Source: Alicyclobacillus tolerans (GTDB taxonomy: Bacteria > Bacillota > Bacilli > Alicyclobacillales > Alicyclobacillaceae). Taken from it: 64,000 nucleotides of DNA. Positions 7,082 to 15,390 of this stretch are shown in pieces. Numbering within the stretch: position 1 is the stretch's first letter; each line of letters begins with the position of its first letter. Made by a program: the position numbers and the translations under genes. The stretch is taken from positions 1 through 64,000 of the forward strand of contig NZ_JAJFNK010000009.1 in assembly GCF_021739485.1 (NCBI RefSeq). The letters run 5' to 3'. The notes under the pieces were generated by a model. That model saw nothing but the letters and a program-made list of their open reading frames with translations, did no database searches and was not told the origin of the DNA.

Positions 7082-9643
7082 GTGTCTATGTCGCAAAATG
7101 TGGTGAGTGACGAAAAGCTCAAGGATATCCTAAAGATCTCTGAAATCGGACTTTGGGAATTCAACATGGCTACAGGAGAATTGCGCTGTAGTGCGGAGAC
7201 ATTGCGCGTTTTTGGACTCGACCCGGAAGAGGGTCTGCTGACGATTGACGCATGGATGCAGGCCGTTCATCCCGAAGACCTTTCAAGAGTCCAACGCATG
7301 GTAGAACAAGGCTTCGATGAATCGCTGGATGTGGTGTATCGCGTTGTTCGAGCGGACGGTCAGGTCCGAACCGTATGGTCCCATGGAGGTGTGTTGGGAG
7401 ACCGTCCATCGCGTTGCCTTGCTGGCACGGTTCAAGACATCACGGATCGGGAACAGTACTCGCTCTCCGGGAATGGCATCGGACAGCGGGACCGGGAGTG
7501 GCTGCTGCGATACACTACAAAGCGCTACGAGTCGCTCAAGCGTTACAATCCCAATGGCGTGTGTTCATTGGACCGGTACGGCCGTGTGCTCGGCATCAAT
7601 CCGGCCTTTGAAAGAATGACCGGGTACTCGTTGCCAGACCTTGCCCAGGCAAATTTGTGGGAGACACTTTTCGCTCCCGAGGATGTGGAATGGGCTCAGA
7701 TGAACTTAACCAGCACGCTGGTTGAAAACGTTGAACTCACGATTCAGAGTCGGGCTGGCCACCCGGTTGACGTCAGTCTGACGAACGTACCCATCGTGAT
7801 TGACGGAGAAACGGTCGGAGTTTACATCATGTTAACCGACATCACGCAACAGAAACGCGATCGACAGCGGCTTTTGGAGGTCCAACGCTTATATCAACTC
7901 ATATCGGAGAATTCCCAGGAAATTATTTCATCCAGCACGCCGGATGGAATTTGTCGCTATGTCTCACCGTCGATTCGAGAACTTCTGGGTTATGCCCCGT
8001 CCGAGTTCATCGGTCAGCCGAGTCACCAATTCTTTCATCCTGATGATGTGGATTATGTGACCGCGGTCGGACGAAGGATCTTGAAGGGCGAGGATGTCAA
8101 CCGGTTTACGTCTCGCGTGCGTCTGAAAAGCGGAAACTACCGGTGGTATGAGACGACATTAAAGGTTGTTCGGGATTCGCGAGGACGGGTCTTGCAAGTC
8201 GTCGGTGTGGGGCGCGACGTTTCGGAGCAAATGAATCTGCAGGAATCGTTTGAACATGCAGTCCGCATTGCCGGGCTCGGTCACTGGGATTGGGTGATTG
8301 ACAACGGGACGGTGAATTTTTCGCCCCAAATGTATCAAATCCTAGGACTCGAGCGCAGACCTGAGGGAGTTACATACGACCAACTCATGAGTTTTGTCGA
8401 CCAACGCGATCTTGAATTGGTGGAATTGAGCATCAAAAAGTCAATCGAGACAGGAAATCCGTTTGACAGAGTCTTTCGGATTGTCCGCAGTGACGGGGAG
8501 CACCATTACCTCCACGGTCAAGGAGAGGTGTTGTTTGATGAATTCGGAACGCCCCTTCGCATGATCGGAACGTTTCAGGACATCACGCGCCAAATCAGGT
8601 TGGAAACTCAACTGCGCGAGAGCACGGAACGTTACCAGAGACTGGTGAATAACTCTCTCGACGCAATTGGAATTTTCGAAGATGGAAAATGGGTATTTAT
8701 AAACCAGGCTGGAGTAAACATGTTCGGTGCCGAGAGCGAAGCGCAAATCGTGGGCCAAAGCTGCTACGATTTTCTTCACCCGGACCACCATGAGACATTC
8801 AATACTCGCGTCCAAGCGCTGTTGCTGGGAAAACACACCGGTGTCACTGAATACCAGTGGATGAAATTAAACGGGGAACTGTTTCACGCAGAAGTGTTCG
8901 GAGTTCCGTTTGGTCAAACGGCGGTTCAAATCATTATTCGCGACCTAACGGACCGGAAGCAAGCTGAGGAAACCATCATGAGACAGGAAAAATTGGCGGC
9001 AGTCGGCCAGCTTGCGGCGGGCATTGCCCACGAAATTCGCAATCCACTCACTGCGCTCAAAGGGTTCACGCAATTGTTGCTGGGACAAACGGACGAGGGG
9101 AACCAACAGTATTTCGAGATTATGCAGGGTGAACTGACTCGCATTGAAGACATCCTCAATGAACTGCTGCTACTCGCCAAGCCGCAGGAAATGAACTGTA
9201 GACCCACGGATATCGGGTCTCTTTTGGACGAGGTCAAAACCTTGTTGGAAGCGCAAGCGACCCTGCACAGTGTTGTGATGGAAAATGTCGTGGCTGGCCA
9301 AGTGCCCATGGTGAATTGCGACGCGAATCAATTGAAACAGGTGCTCATCAACATCGTCAAGAACGGCATCGAGGCCATGCCGGAAGGGGGGAACCTTACG
9401 GTTCAACTCTCATCTGCCGAAGATAAGGTCCGCATCACCTGTACCGATACGGGAAAAGGCATTGCCAAAGACCAACTCGCAAAGCTTGGAACGCCCTTTT
9501 TCTCCACCAAAAAAGAAGGAACCGGGCTAGGTTTAATGGTGAGTCAAAAAATTATCGAATCTCACCACGGAAGGCTTAAAATTTCCAGTGAAGTCGGTCA
9601 AGGGACGGCGGTCAGCATTGTCTTGCCGGCGCATTCATCCTAA
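7082..9643 (+). CDS. orphan multi-PAS sensor histidine kinase (five PAS domains)
   Basis: 853 residues. Five successive PAS/PAC units are visible (about 15-125, 150-262, 270-385, 390-510, 515-630), most ending in the PAC-type DIT/DLT motif. They are followed by HisKA with phospho-acceptor His650 in GIAHEIRNPL and a C-terminal HATPase (about 745-850, GTGLGLMVSQKII). There are no transmembrane helices, so it is cytosolic. No response regulator is adjacent. This matches sporulation phosphorelay kinases such as KinA/KinE that phosphorylate Spo0F; that role is inference. GTG 7082 is chosen for a GAGAGGAG site 7 nt upstream; ATG 7088 is possible. Confidence 0.87.
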   Translation: MSMSQNVVSDEKLKDILKISEIGLWEFNMATGELRCSAETLRVFGLDPEEGLLTIDAWMQAVHPEDLSRVQRMVEQGFDESLDVVYRVVRADGQVRTVWSHGGVLGDRPSRCLAGTVQDITDREQYSLSGNGIGQRDREWLLRYTTKRYESLKRYNPNGVCSLDRYGRVLGINPAFERMTGYSLPDLAQANLWETLFAPEDVEWAQMNLTSTLVENVELTIQSRAGHPVDVSLTNVPIVIDGETVGVYIMLTDITQQKRDRQRLLEVQRLYQLISENSQEIISSSTPDGICRYVSPSIRELLGYAPSEFIGQPSHQFFHPDDVDYVTAVGRRILKGEDVNRFTSRVRLKSGNYRWYETTLKVVRDSRGRVLQVVGVGRDVSEQMNLQESFEHAVRIAGLGHWDWVIDNGTVNFSPQMYQILGLERRPEGVTYDQLMSFVDQRDLELVELSIKKSIETGNPFDRVFRIVRSDGEHHYLHGQGEVLFDEFGTPLRMIGTFQDITRQIRLETQLRESTERYQRLVNNSLDAIGIFEDGKWVFINQAGVNMFGAESEAQIVGQSCYDFLHPDHHETFNTRVQALLLGKHTGVTEYQWMKLNGELFHAEVFGVPFGQTAVQIIIRDLTDRKQAEETIMRQEKLAAVGQLAAGIAHEIRNPLTALKGFTQLLLGQTDEGNQQYFEIMQGELTRIEDILNELLLLAKPQEMNCRPTDIGSLLDEVKTLLEAQATLHSVVMENVVAGQVPMVNCDANQLKQVLINIVKNGIEAMPEGGNLTVQLSSAEDKVRITCTDTGKGIAKDQLAKLGTPFFSTKKEGTGLGLMVSQKIIESHHGRLKISSEVGQGTAVSIVLPAHSS

Positions 9644-9760
9644 GCGGCAGGGCGCGCGCGACAGGTGAGGCTCAGGCCAGGTGAGGCATGGCGGCATCCA
9701 CTGCAAGGAAATGTAAGAGTGCCGAACTGCGAGTGCGGAAGTGCAGCCCTTGAACCCCAG

Positions 9761-9813
9761 TGTACACGCAAAAACACCTTATCCCGGTAAGTGGTAAGGT
9801 GTTTTTGTGTACA
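9761..9813. terminator. long bidirectional stem-loop
   Basis: TGTACACGCAAAAACACCTTA pairs with TAAGGTGTTTTTGTGTACA (one mismatched region) around a 13-nt loop. T-runs in the arm resemble a bidirectional terminator about 120 bp after the kinase. The outer GTGTACA arms resemble the palindromic motif at 9839-9860. Confidence 0.55.
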
Positions 9814-9838
9814 TCTTTAGGTTATTGGGTTGTTTCTA

Positions 9839-9860
9839 TTGTATACAAAATAGTGTACAA
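9839..9860. promoter_or_regulatory. GntR-like palindromic operator
   Basis: A perfect 10-bp palindrome TTGTATACAA followed by a GTGTACAA half-site, together forming a near-perfect larger inverted repeat TTGTATAC-N4-GTGTACAA. TTGTATACAA-type palindromes are typical GntR-family binding sites (established for several FadR-subfamily regulators). No gntR gene lies in the window, so the cognate regulator is unknown. Confidence 0.4.
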
Positions 9861-10774
9861 ATGCAACAATAATCGCGAAAAGGTGCCGTCAACTCGACTG
9901 GGGCGGTTGCCGGAGGCGGCGGTAAATCGCGATCGTATGACGCTGCCATCCAATGATTCGCTGAATTTGGTCGCTGCAGTGACGATGGTACCATTGGACT
10001 TTATTGACGAAGTGATGCAGAAGTTCCTAAACTGGATTCAGGACTAATCAGTACGGGTCAGCCTAGTTGGGAAGCCAAAAGTGGCCAGTCCGTTCGGTGC
10101 CTGCCAACGGCTCGGTCCGTCCGCCATGCACCTCACCTTTGGGAATTAAGATGGGGTGAAATAGACCGGAAAATCACCTTAAGAGTCCGTTCGTGAAAGG
10201 GCCGTGTGGAATGAAGGGCATGTTTCGGCCTGAAGCCTCGTGTTGCAATGAAATCCCTGGATAAGGTGAAGGTTGAGACTGTTGATTCGATTTCTCCTCG
10301 TCTGTTTTGGTGAAAAATCGAAGGGCAGACTTGGAGGTCTCCTGTTCGTGGGGCCTGCACCGCCAAGGAACCGAATGTTCACTGTGTGAGGACGCGACCC
10401 ATGCGCTTGGCACGGTTAACGAACGGAATGTACACTATGTCACCTCTAGGGGGGGCCGTACCGCTGGAACAAAACCCACCATTGCCGTGGTTAAATTGCT
10501 GTCAAAACTACGGGATTTTCCTTTGGAAGTCAAGCAAGAATTCTATCTGCAAGTTAATCGACGGTTTCAAACGCGGTCATTTGATTTTGACAGTCCCAAG
10601 CTCAAAGCATCAGAGGGAATTTTCGGCTGAATTTACGTGCCTGCGGCCATACCTGCCGCAGTGTGCCCAAGGCCGTGTCTCTGGCCTGGCGAAATGTTGG
10701 TGATTCAAAGTGCGTCTCTGCGAACAATACCTTGCAACACTATTCTTTAATGACTACTAGAAAAGAAGGTAGAA
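9861..10774. other. region without a convincing gene
   Basis: Nearly 0.9 kb. A GTG-started ORF at 9882-10047 encodes 54 residues ending LPSNDSLNLVAAVTMVPLDF plus a short tail. Another ORF, 10307-10630, has a C-terminal half with amphipathic, coding-like composition (LRDFPLEVKQEFYLQVNRRF). Neither matches a family I recognise or has a clear ribosome binding site. The region may hold decayed genes. Confidence 0.4.
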
Positions 10775-12010
10775 ATGAATACGAATACGAGCTTGGAATC
10801 ACTGACATCCTTTGAATTTAGCCGCGTGCGCCGACTGTGGATGGCGCTGGTGCTCGGGGCGTTGACTGCACTTGCACCGCTGTCCATTGACATGTACCTT
10901 CCGTCTTTGCCTGTGCTGGCCAAAAACCTGCACGCCACGACTTCTCAGGCCCAATTAAGTTTGACAGCATGTCTTTTGGGGCTTGCACTTGGGCAGCTCA
11001 TCGCTGGTCCCATCAGCGATGAGCGCGGTCGCCGAGTTCCGCTGATTACCGGTATCGCCGTTTATACGGCTGCGTCGTTTCTGTGCGCGGTGACTGGCTC
11101 TATCTGGGTTCTGGTATTGCTGCGACTCGTGCAGGGGCTGGCCGGTTCGGCAGGCATTGTCATTGCGAGGGCGATTGTTCGCGACTACTTTTCCGGTTCT
11201 GAAATGACGAAGTTTTTTGCCCGGTTGATGCTTGTCAACGGTGCAGCACCCATTTTGGCACCCATTCTGGGAGGGCAGCTGCTTCGCTTCATGTCTTGGC
11301 ATGGAGTGTTTATCGTTCTCACCGTTTTGGGTTTGTTCATGCTCGGTGGTGTCGTCTTTGGACTGCCGGAGAGCCTGCCGGTCCACCAACGCACTGCGGG
11401 TGGATTGACAGCGACGCTGTCTACGATGAGCGGGCTTCTCAGGGATAAGGCGTTGATGGGTTTTGTGCTATCCCAAGGACTCGTGTATGCAGCGATGTTC
11501 GCATATATCGCGGGTTCTCCGTTCGTGTTGCAGGATATTTTTGGAGTATCCCCGCAGGTCTTTAGCCTGGTCTTTGCGGTCAACGGTCTGGGAATCATCA
11601 TTTCTGGGCAACTCGGCGGGCACTTGTCGCCGCGCTGGGGTGAAAAAAGGCTGCTGGCCGCAGGTCTTGCCGTCGCGGGCGTTGGAAGTTTGGCGCTTAT
11701 GGCGGCGATTTTGGCCGGACCGGCGTTGTTTACGGTACTTCCGCCGTTGTTTTTGATTGTGTCCACCGTCGGGGTTGTCTCTGCGACGAGCACGTCGCTC
11801 GCGCTCCAAAACCAACGCAAATCTGCCGGAAGTGCATCCGCGTTAATTGGGCTCTCTAGCATGTTGGCTGGCGCGTTGGTCACACCTCTGGTCGGGGTGG
11901 CGGGGGCACATGCGGCATTCCCAATGGGTCTCATCATTGTGGTGTGCGATTTGGGTGCTGTCGCGGTGTTCCTGGTCCTGACCCGCATCAGGCCGCAGCA
12001 AGTGTCTTAG
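10775..12010 (+). CDS. Bcr/CflA-family MFS drug exporter
   Basis: 411 residues with 12 predicted transmembrane helices. The family blocks are ALAPLSIDMYLPSLPVLAKN in TM1 (the DMYLP motif), GQLIAGPISDERGRR (MFS motif A) and RLVQGLAGSAGIVIARAIVR. Bcr/CflA proteins expel bicyclomycin, chloramphenicol-type or other compounds by proton antiport; the substrate here is unknown. GAAGGT lies 4 nt before the ATG. The stop codon falls inside the first unit of a 12-bp tandem repeat, so copy-number change leaves the protein unchanged. Confidence 0.87.
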   Translation: MNTNTSLESLTSFEFSRVRRLWMALVLGALTALAPLSIDMYLPSLPVLAKNLHATTSQAQLSLTACLLGLALGQLIAGPISDERGRRVPLITGIAVYTAASFLCAVTGSIWVLVLLRLVQGLAGSAGIVIARAIVRDYFSGSEMTKFFARLMLVNGAAPILAPILGGQLLRFMSWHGVFIVLTVLGLFMLGGVVFGLPESLPVHQRTAGGLTATLSTMSGLLRDKALMGFVLSQGLVYAAMFAYIAGSPFVLQDIFGVSPQVFSLVFAVNGLGIIISGQLGGHLSPRWGEKRLLAAGLAVAGVGSLALMAAILAGPALFTVLPPLFLIVSTVGVVSATSTSLALQNQRKSAGSASALIGLSSMLAGALVTPLVGVAGAHAAFPMGLIIVVCDLGAVAVFLVLTRIRPQQVS

Positions 12011-12074
12011 CAAGTGTCTTAGCAAGTGTCTTAGCAAGTGTCTTAGCAAGTGTCTTAGCAAGTGTCTTAGCAAG
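11998..12074. repeat. 12-bp minisatellite, six perfect copies
   Basis: Unit GCAAGTGTCTTA repeated six times without mismatch (11998-12069), then a 5-base partial copy. The TAG stop of the MFS gene (12008-12010) straddles units 1 and 2 and recurs in frame in each unit. Perfect identity implies recent or ongoing slippage. Confidence 0.95.
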
Positions 12075-12219
12075 CCTCGAAATGAGGTCTGGACACATTT
12101 GCCCGTTGGTTATAGTATTTATCTCAGTTTACGTCTGTTGAGTGAAAATCCATTTGGGAATCTAAGTGGAATTTGTTGGAACACATTTGGAAATCCAAGT
12201 GAAAACCTAGTTAAAGTCG

Positions 12220-12508
12220 CAAGAAGGGTGTTCATTGTTCGTGAACACAATAGGGAAACCGGTGAAAATCCGGTGCGGTCCCGCCACTGTATAGGTGAGC
12301 CGCGATGGTGAGGCCACTGAGTGCAAAAGCGCTTGGGAAGGCGAATCGCAGGCGACGACCCCGAGCCAGGAGACCTGCCCTTCTTGTTTTGCCACACCCT
12401 ACGGTCGATAGGTCGGTGCTCATGGCGCGAATGCAACGCCCTGCAAATTGGCGTGGACTTTTTGCGTGTCAACAACCGCTATCTGCCGCGAGGCAGGTAG
12501 CTTTTTTT
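12220..12508 (+). promoter_or_regulatory. cobalamin riboswitch 1 with terminator (upstream of cobT-bluB)
   Basis: P1 arms CAAGAAGGG (12220-12228) and CCCTTCTTG (12378-12386) close an aptamer with the conserved AATAGGGAAACCGGTGAAAA stretch, the B12-box core GGTCCCGCCACTGTA and the 3' element GCCAGGAGACCTGCC. The expression platform is a terminator hairpin at 12478-12501 (GCTATCTGCC-GCGA-GGCAGGTAGC) followed by seven Ts. Adenosylcobalamin binding should favour termination and repress the CobT-BluB/adenosyltransferase unit, which starts at 12538. Confidence 0.95.
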
Positions 12509-12537
12509 ACGACATTTTTAAGATAGGAGAATACGCG

Positions 12538-14406
12538 GTGCTGCCTGAAATTCTGAACCGGAGCGAGAGAATCCCGCCGCTTGACGTTCGTGCAATGGAG
12601 AAAGCGCGCGATCGCCTGGACGACCTGACCAAACCCAGAGGCAGTTTGGGTGTTCTTGAAGATGTCCTCGTGCGTTTGTCTGGAATGACGGGGCAGGCGA
12701 TTCCTGGTTTCCGCCAACCTCTGGCTGTGGTATTTGCAGCCGATCACGGTGTAGCCAAGCACAGCGTATCCGCCTATGGCACTCAGGTGACCGAAGAAAT
12801 GGCGGTCAACATGTGCATGGGGAGTGCGGTCAGCAGTGTGCTGACGCGATCGCAGGGCATTGAGCTCAAAGTCGTGGACGTCGGAATTCGCTCTCGCGTT
12901 CGGCACCCCGGCGTGTTGGTTCGAAAAGTGGCTCCTGGTACCAAAGACTTTTCGGTGGAACCCGCGATGACCCTCGAACAAGCCTACGAAGGTGTCTTCA
13001 CAGGCCTGGAGATCGTCGAGCAGTCCATACGGCAAGGGTGCGATTTGGTCGTTGTCGGTGAAATGGGGATCGGCAACACCACAGCGAGCACGGCCGTGAT
13101 CGCCGGTTTGCTGCAACTGCCTGTGGAAGATTTGGCCGGAGAGGGGACGGGAATCTCTGCGCAGCAACGGCAAAAAAAAGTCGAAGTGATTCGCGGTGCC
13201 CTGCAAAGGCACGCACTAAACCCTGCGGACCCCTGGGACGTGCTTTGCAAGGTGGGGGGATTTGAGATTGCAGCGATGGCCGGGGCGATGATTGCCTGCG
13301 CGCATCATCGCGTTCCTGTGGTGTTAGACGGCGTCATTACCGGATGTGCCGCGTTGTTGGCGAGTCGGTTGAATCCGGCAGTGACGAACTACATGTTGGC
13401 CTCTCACCGTTCGACCGAGCCGGCGCATGAACGCGTGCTTGCGGCACTTGGTTTGTCTCCGCTCGTCAACTGGGATATGCACCTTGGCGAAGGGTCTGGG
13501 GCCTTGTTTGTGCTGCCCGCCATTCGCAACGCTTGTAAGGTCATGGCTGAAACGGCCACGTTTGAAGACGCGCGGGTCACCAATCCGCACAAGAGCCCTT
13601 TGGACGCAGAAGGCGGCGTCTTGAACGGCGGCAGTACTCAAACCGGCGGCAGTCACGACGTCTGCGCCGCTGCGAATGGAAACGCAGACGGAAACCCAGA
13701 AGTCCGTCCCGAAACCGCCCCTCATGCGCGCAGCGCCCCGATTGTGCGGGACTTTGACGACTTTGAACGCGCGGCGGTGTACAAAGCGATTTTGGCCCGG
13801 CGCGATATTCGTGCGTTTTTGCCGGATCCCATCCCGGACGATGCGCTCGACCGCATTCTTACGGCAGCGCACCACGGTCCTTCGGTCGGGTATATGCAGC
13901 CTTGGAATTTCATCCTGATTCGCGGCCGTCAACAGCTGGAGCAGATTCAGGCCGTCGTGGAACGCGAACGGGTTCGCGCAGCCGAGCACTACCGCGACCT
14001 CAAACAGGATTACTACCTGCGTCTGAAAGTCGAGGGGCTTTTGCAGGCTCCTTTAACCATATGCGTTACGAACGACTCGACACGCGGAGGGCCGCACGTT
14101 CTCGGGCGCAACACGATTTTGGAAACCGACCTCATGTCCACGTCGTGCGCCATCGAAAACATGTGGCTTGCCGCTCGCGTGGAAGGGATTGGCATGGGAT
14201 GGGTCAGCATTTACCAGAAAGCCGATATCCGACGTATCTTGAACATCCCCGAGCACGTCGATCCCGTTGCGCTGCTGTCCGTGGGCTACACTTCTCACTT
14301 TCCGGAAATCCCCTTGCTTGAACGCGTGGGCTGGGGGAGCCGTTTAGATTTGCAGACTTTGATTTATCGCGACACTTGGGGGAATCAGGAGGGATTGAAA
14401 CTATGA
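12538..14406 (+). CDS. cobT-bluB: CobT-BluB fusion: DMB phosphoribosyltransferase + DMB synthase
   Basis: 622 residues from GTG 12538 (AGGAG 8 nt upstream). Residues about 1-350 are nicotinate-nucleotide:dimethylbenzimidazole phosphoribosyltransferase, with LTKPRGSLGVLE, ADHGVAKHSVSAYG, GEMGIGNTTAS and the catalytic-Glu motif LGEGSGAL (E318). A Gly/Asn/Pro-rich linker (about 360-405) joins BluB (about 408-620), the flavin-destroying DMB synthase, with RRDIR (D423), GPSVGYMQPWNF and STSCAIENMWLAARVEGIG. One polypeptide would thus make DMB from FMNH2 and O2 and activate it to alpha-ribazole phosphate. Both halves keep their key motifs. The stop overlaps the next start (ATGA). BluB requires O2, fitting an aerobe. 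Confidence 0.95.
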   Translation: MLPEILNRSERIPPLDVRAMEKARDRLDDLTKPRGSLGVLEDVLVRLSGMTGQAIPGFRQPLAVVFAADHGVAKHSVSAYGTQVTEEMAVNMCMGSAVSSVLTRSQGIELKVVDVGIRSRVRHPGVLVRKVAPGTKDFSVEPAMTLEQAYEGVFTGLEIVEQSIRQGCDLVVVGEMGIGNTTASTAVIAGLLQLPVEDLAGEGTGISAQQRQKKVEVIRGALQRHALNPADPWDVLCKVGGFEIAAMAGAMIACAHHRVPVVLDGVITGCAALLASRLNPAVTNYMLASHRSTEPAHERVLAALGLSPLVNWDMHLGEGSGALFVLPAIRNACKVMAETATFEDARVTNPHKSPLDAEGGVLNGGSTQTGGSHDVCAAANGNADGNPEVRPETAPHARSAPIVRDFDDFERAAVYKAILARRDIRAFLPDPIPDDALDRILTAAHHGPSVGYMQPWNFILIRGRQQLEQIQAVVERERVRAAEHYRDLKQDYYLRLKVEGLLQAPLTICVTNDSTRGGPHVLGRNTILETDLMSTSCAIENMWLAARVEGIGMGWVSIYQKADIRRILNIPEHVDPVALLSVGYTSHFPEIPLLERVGWGSRLDLQTLIYRDTWGNQEGLKL

Positions 14407-15053
14407 GAATCTATACGCGTGGCGGAGATAAAGGGAAAACGGCATTGATTGGTGGGCAAAGGCGTTACAAGGACGACTTGCGGATTGAGGCGTATGGCAC
14501 AGTCGACGAAGCGGGGTCGTTTGTCGGTCTCGCGATGAGCCATTTGCAGCCGGACACAGACCGCGACATCATCGACTTGTTGTCAGCGGTTCAACAGACC
14601 CTTTGGGACGTCGGCGCTGACCTTGCGGCGGCTCCAGGGGCAAAGTACACCTTTCGGACTGCGGAGGATGCCGCGGCCGGGTTAGAGCCGTCGATTGACA
14701 CGTATCAGGAAGAAGCCGAAAAGCTGACTAAGTTCATTTTGCGCGGCGGCGACAAGGGGGCCGCATTTTTGCACGTCGCTTGTACGGTCGTGCGCCGGGC
14801 TGAACGCCGTGTGGTTTCTTTGATGCAGCAGGAGGAGGTCCACGAACCTGCCCTCAAGTACCTCAACCGCTTGTCCGACTTGCTCTTTGTGCTGGCACGG
14901 GCCGTCAATGCCAGGCGCGCGCAAAAAGACGTCGTCTACAAGAACAGCACCGATGTGTTCCGCGAGGGGCCCAGCGGTCCAACCCGAGCTCCCCGAGTCG
15001 GAACAGGCGATGCCTCGACTGCGCCAGAAGACAATTCTTTGAAAAACGATTGA
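14403..15053 (+). CDS. pduO: PduO-type cob(I)alamin adenosyltransferase
   Basis: 216 residues. ATP-binding N-terminus TRGGDKGKTALIGG, then YGTVDEAGSFVG and the active-site segments RRAERRVVSL and YLNRLSDLLFVLARAVN typical of the PduO/YvqK trimeric family. It transfers the 5'-deoxyadenosyl group from ATP to Co(I) corrinoid. The start overlaps the cobT-bluB stop by ATGA, so the pair is co-transcribed under riboswitch 1. About 25 extra C-terminal residues are Pro/Ser-rich and likely disordered. The stop codon region also forms the -35 element of the next operon's promoter. Confidence 0.92.
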   Translation: MRIYTRGGDKGKTALIGGQRRYKDDLRIEAYGTVDEAGSFVGLAMSHLQPDTDRDIIDLLSAVQQTLWDVGADLAAAPGAKYTFRTAEDAAAGLEPSIDTYQEEAEKLTKFILRGGDKGAAFLHVACTVVRRAERRVVSLMQQEEVHEPALKYLNRLSDLLFVLARAVNARRAQKDVVYKNSTDVFREGPSGPTRAPRVGTGDASTAPEDNSLKND

Positions 15054-15078
15054 CAGGCTATAGACAATTCCATATGAT
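15050..15078 (+). promoter_or_regulatory. sigma-A promoter of the btuF operon
   Basis: Consensus -35 TTGACA (15050-15055), a 17-bp spacer and -10 TATGAT (15073-15078). The -35 box overlaps the stop codon of the adenosyltransferase gene, and the riboswitch P1 starts 22 nt after the -10. Confidence 0.85.
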
Positions 15079-15099
15079 ACTTGCGATTGAATCAAATCG

Positions 15100-15349
15100 T
15101 TCTTCAGGTGCTCTTTTGTAGAGATAATAGGGAAACCGGTGAAAACCCGGTACGGTCCCGCCACTGTAATCAGCACGTTTGCATCTGCGTCACTGCGCTT
15201 GCGTGGGAAGGCGTCGATGATCCACGCTGAGAGTCAGGAGACCTGCCTGAAGAAGTGCAAGCGAAACCTTCGAGGAGAGGTTTAGTTGGGCGTATGGCAA
15301 TTTAAACATTCGACCACAACCAATCTCTGCCGCAAGGCAGGGATTTCTG
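15100..15349 (+). promoter_or_regulatory. cobalamin riboswitch 2 with terminator (upstream of btuF)
   Basis: P1 arms TTCTTCAGG (15100-15108) and CCTGAAGAA (15246-15254). The aptamer core (AATAGGGAAACCGGTGAAAA, CGGTCCCGCCACTGTAAT, GTCAGGAGACCTGCC) closely parallels riboswitch 1. A terminator-like hairpin AATCTCTGCC-GCAA-GGCAGGGATT (15322-15345) is followed by TCTGTTTT. It should repress uptake and late-assembly genes when cobalamin is plentiful. Confidence 0.95.
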
Positions 15350-15390
15350 TTTTGAAGGGGACGTTTGATGAAACGTCAGGAGGAATTCCA

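Noticed and set aside
9882-10047. Small protein gene
   Set aside because: No convincing ribosome binding site, no known family, and the amino-terminal part looks non-coding. Listed only as part of the unassigned region.
11843-12073. Minus-strand ORF with Leu-Arg-His-Leu repeats
   Set aside because: It is the complement of the 12-bp minisatellite and the MFS gene, with no ribosome binding site or family resemblance.
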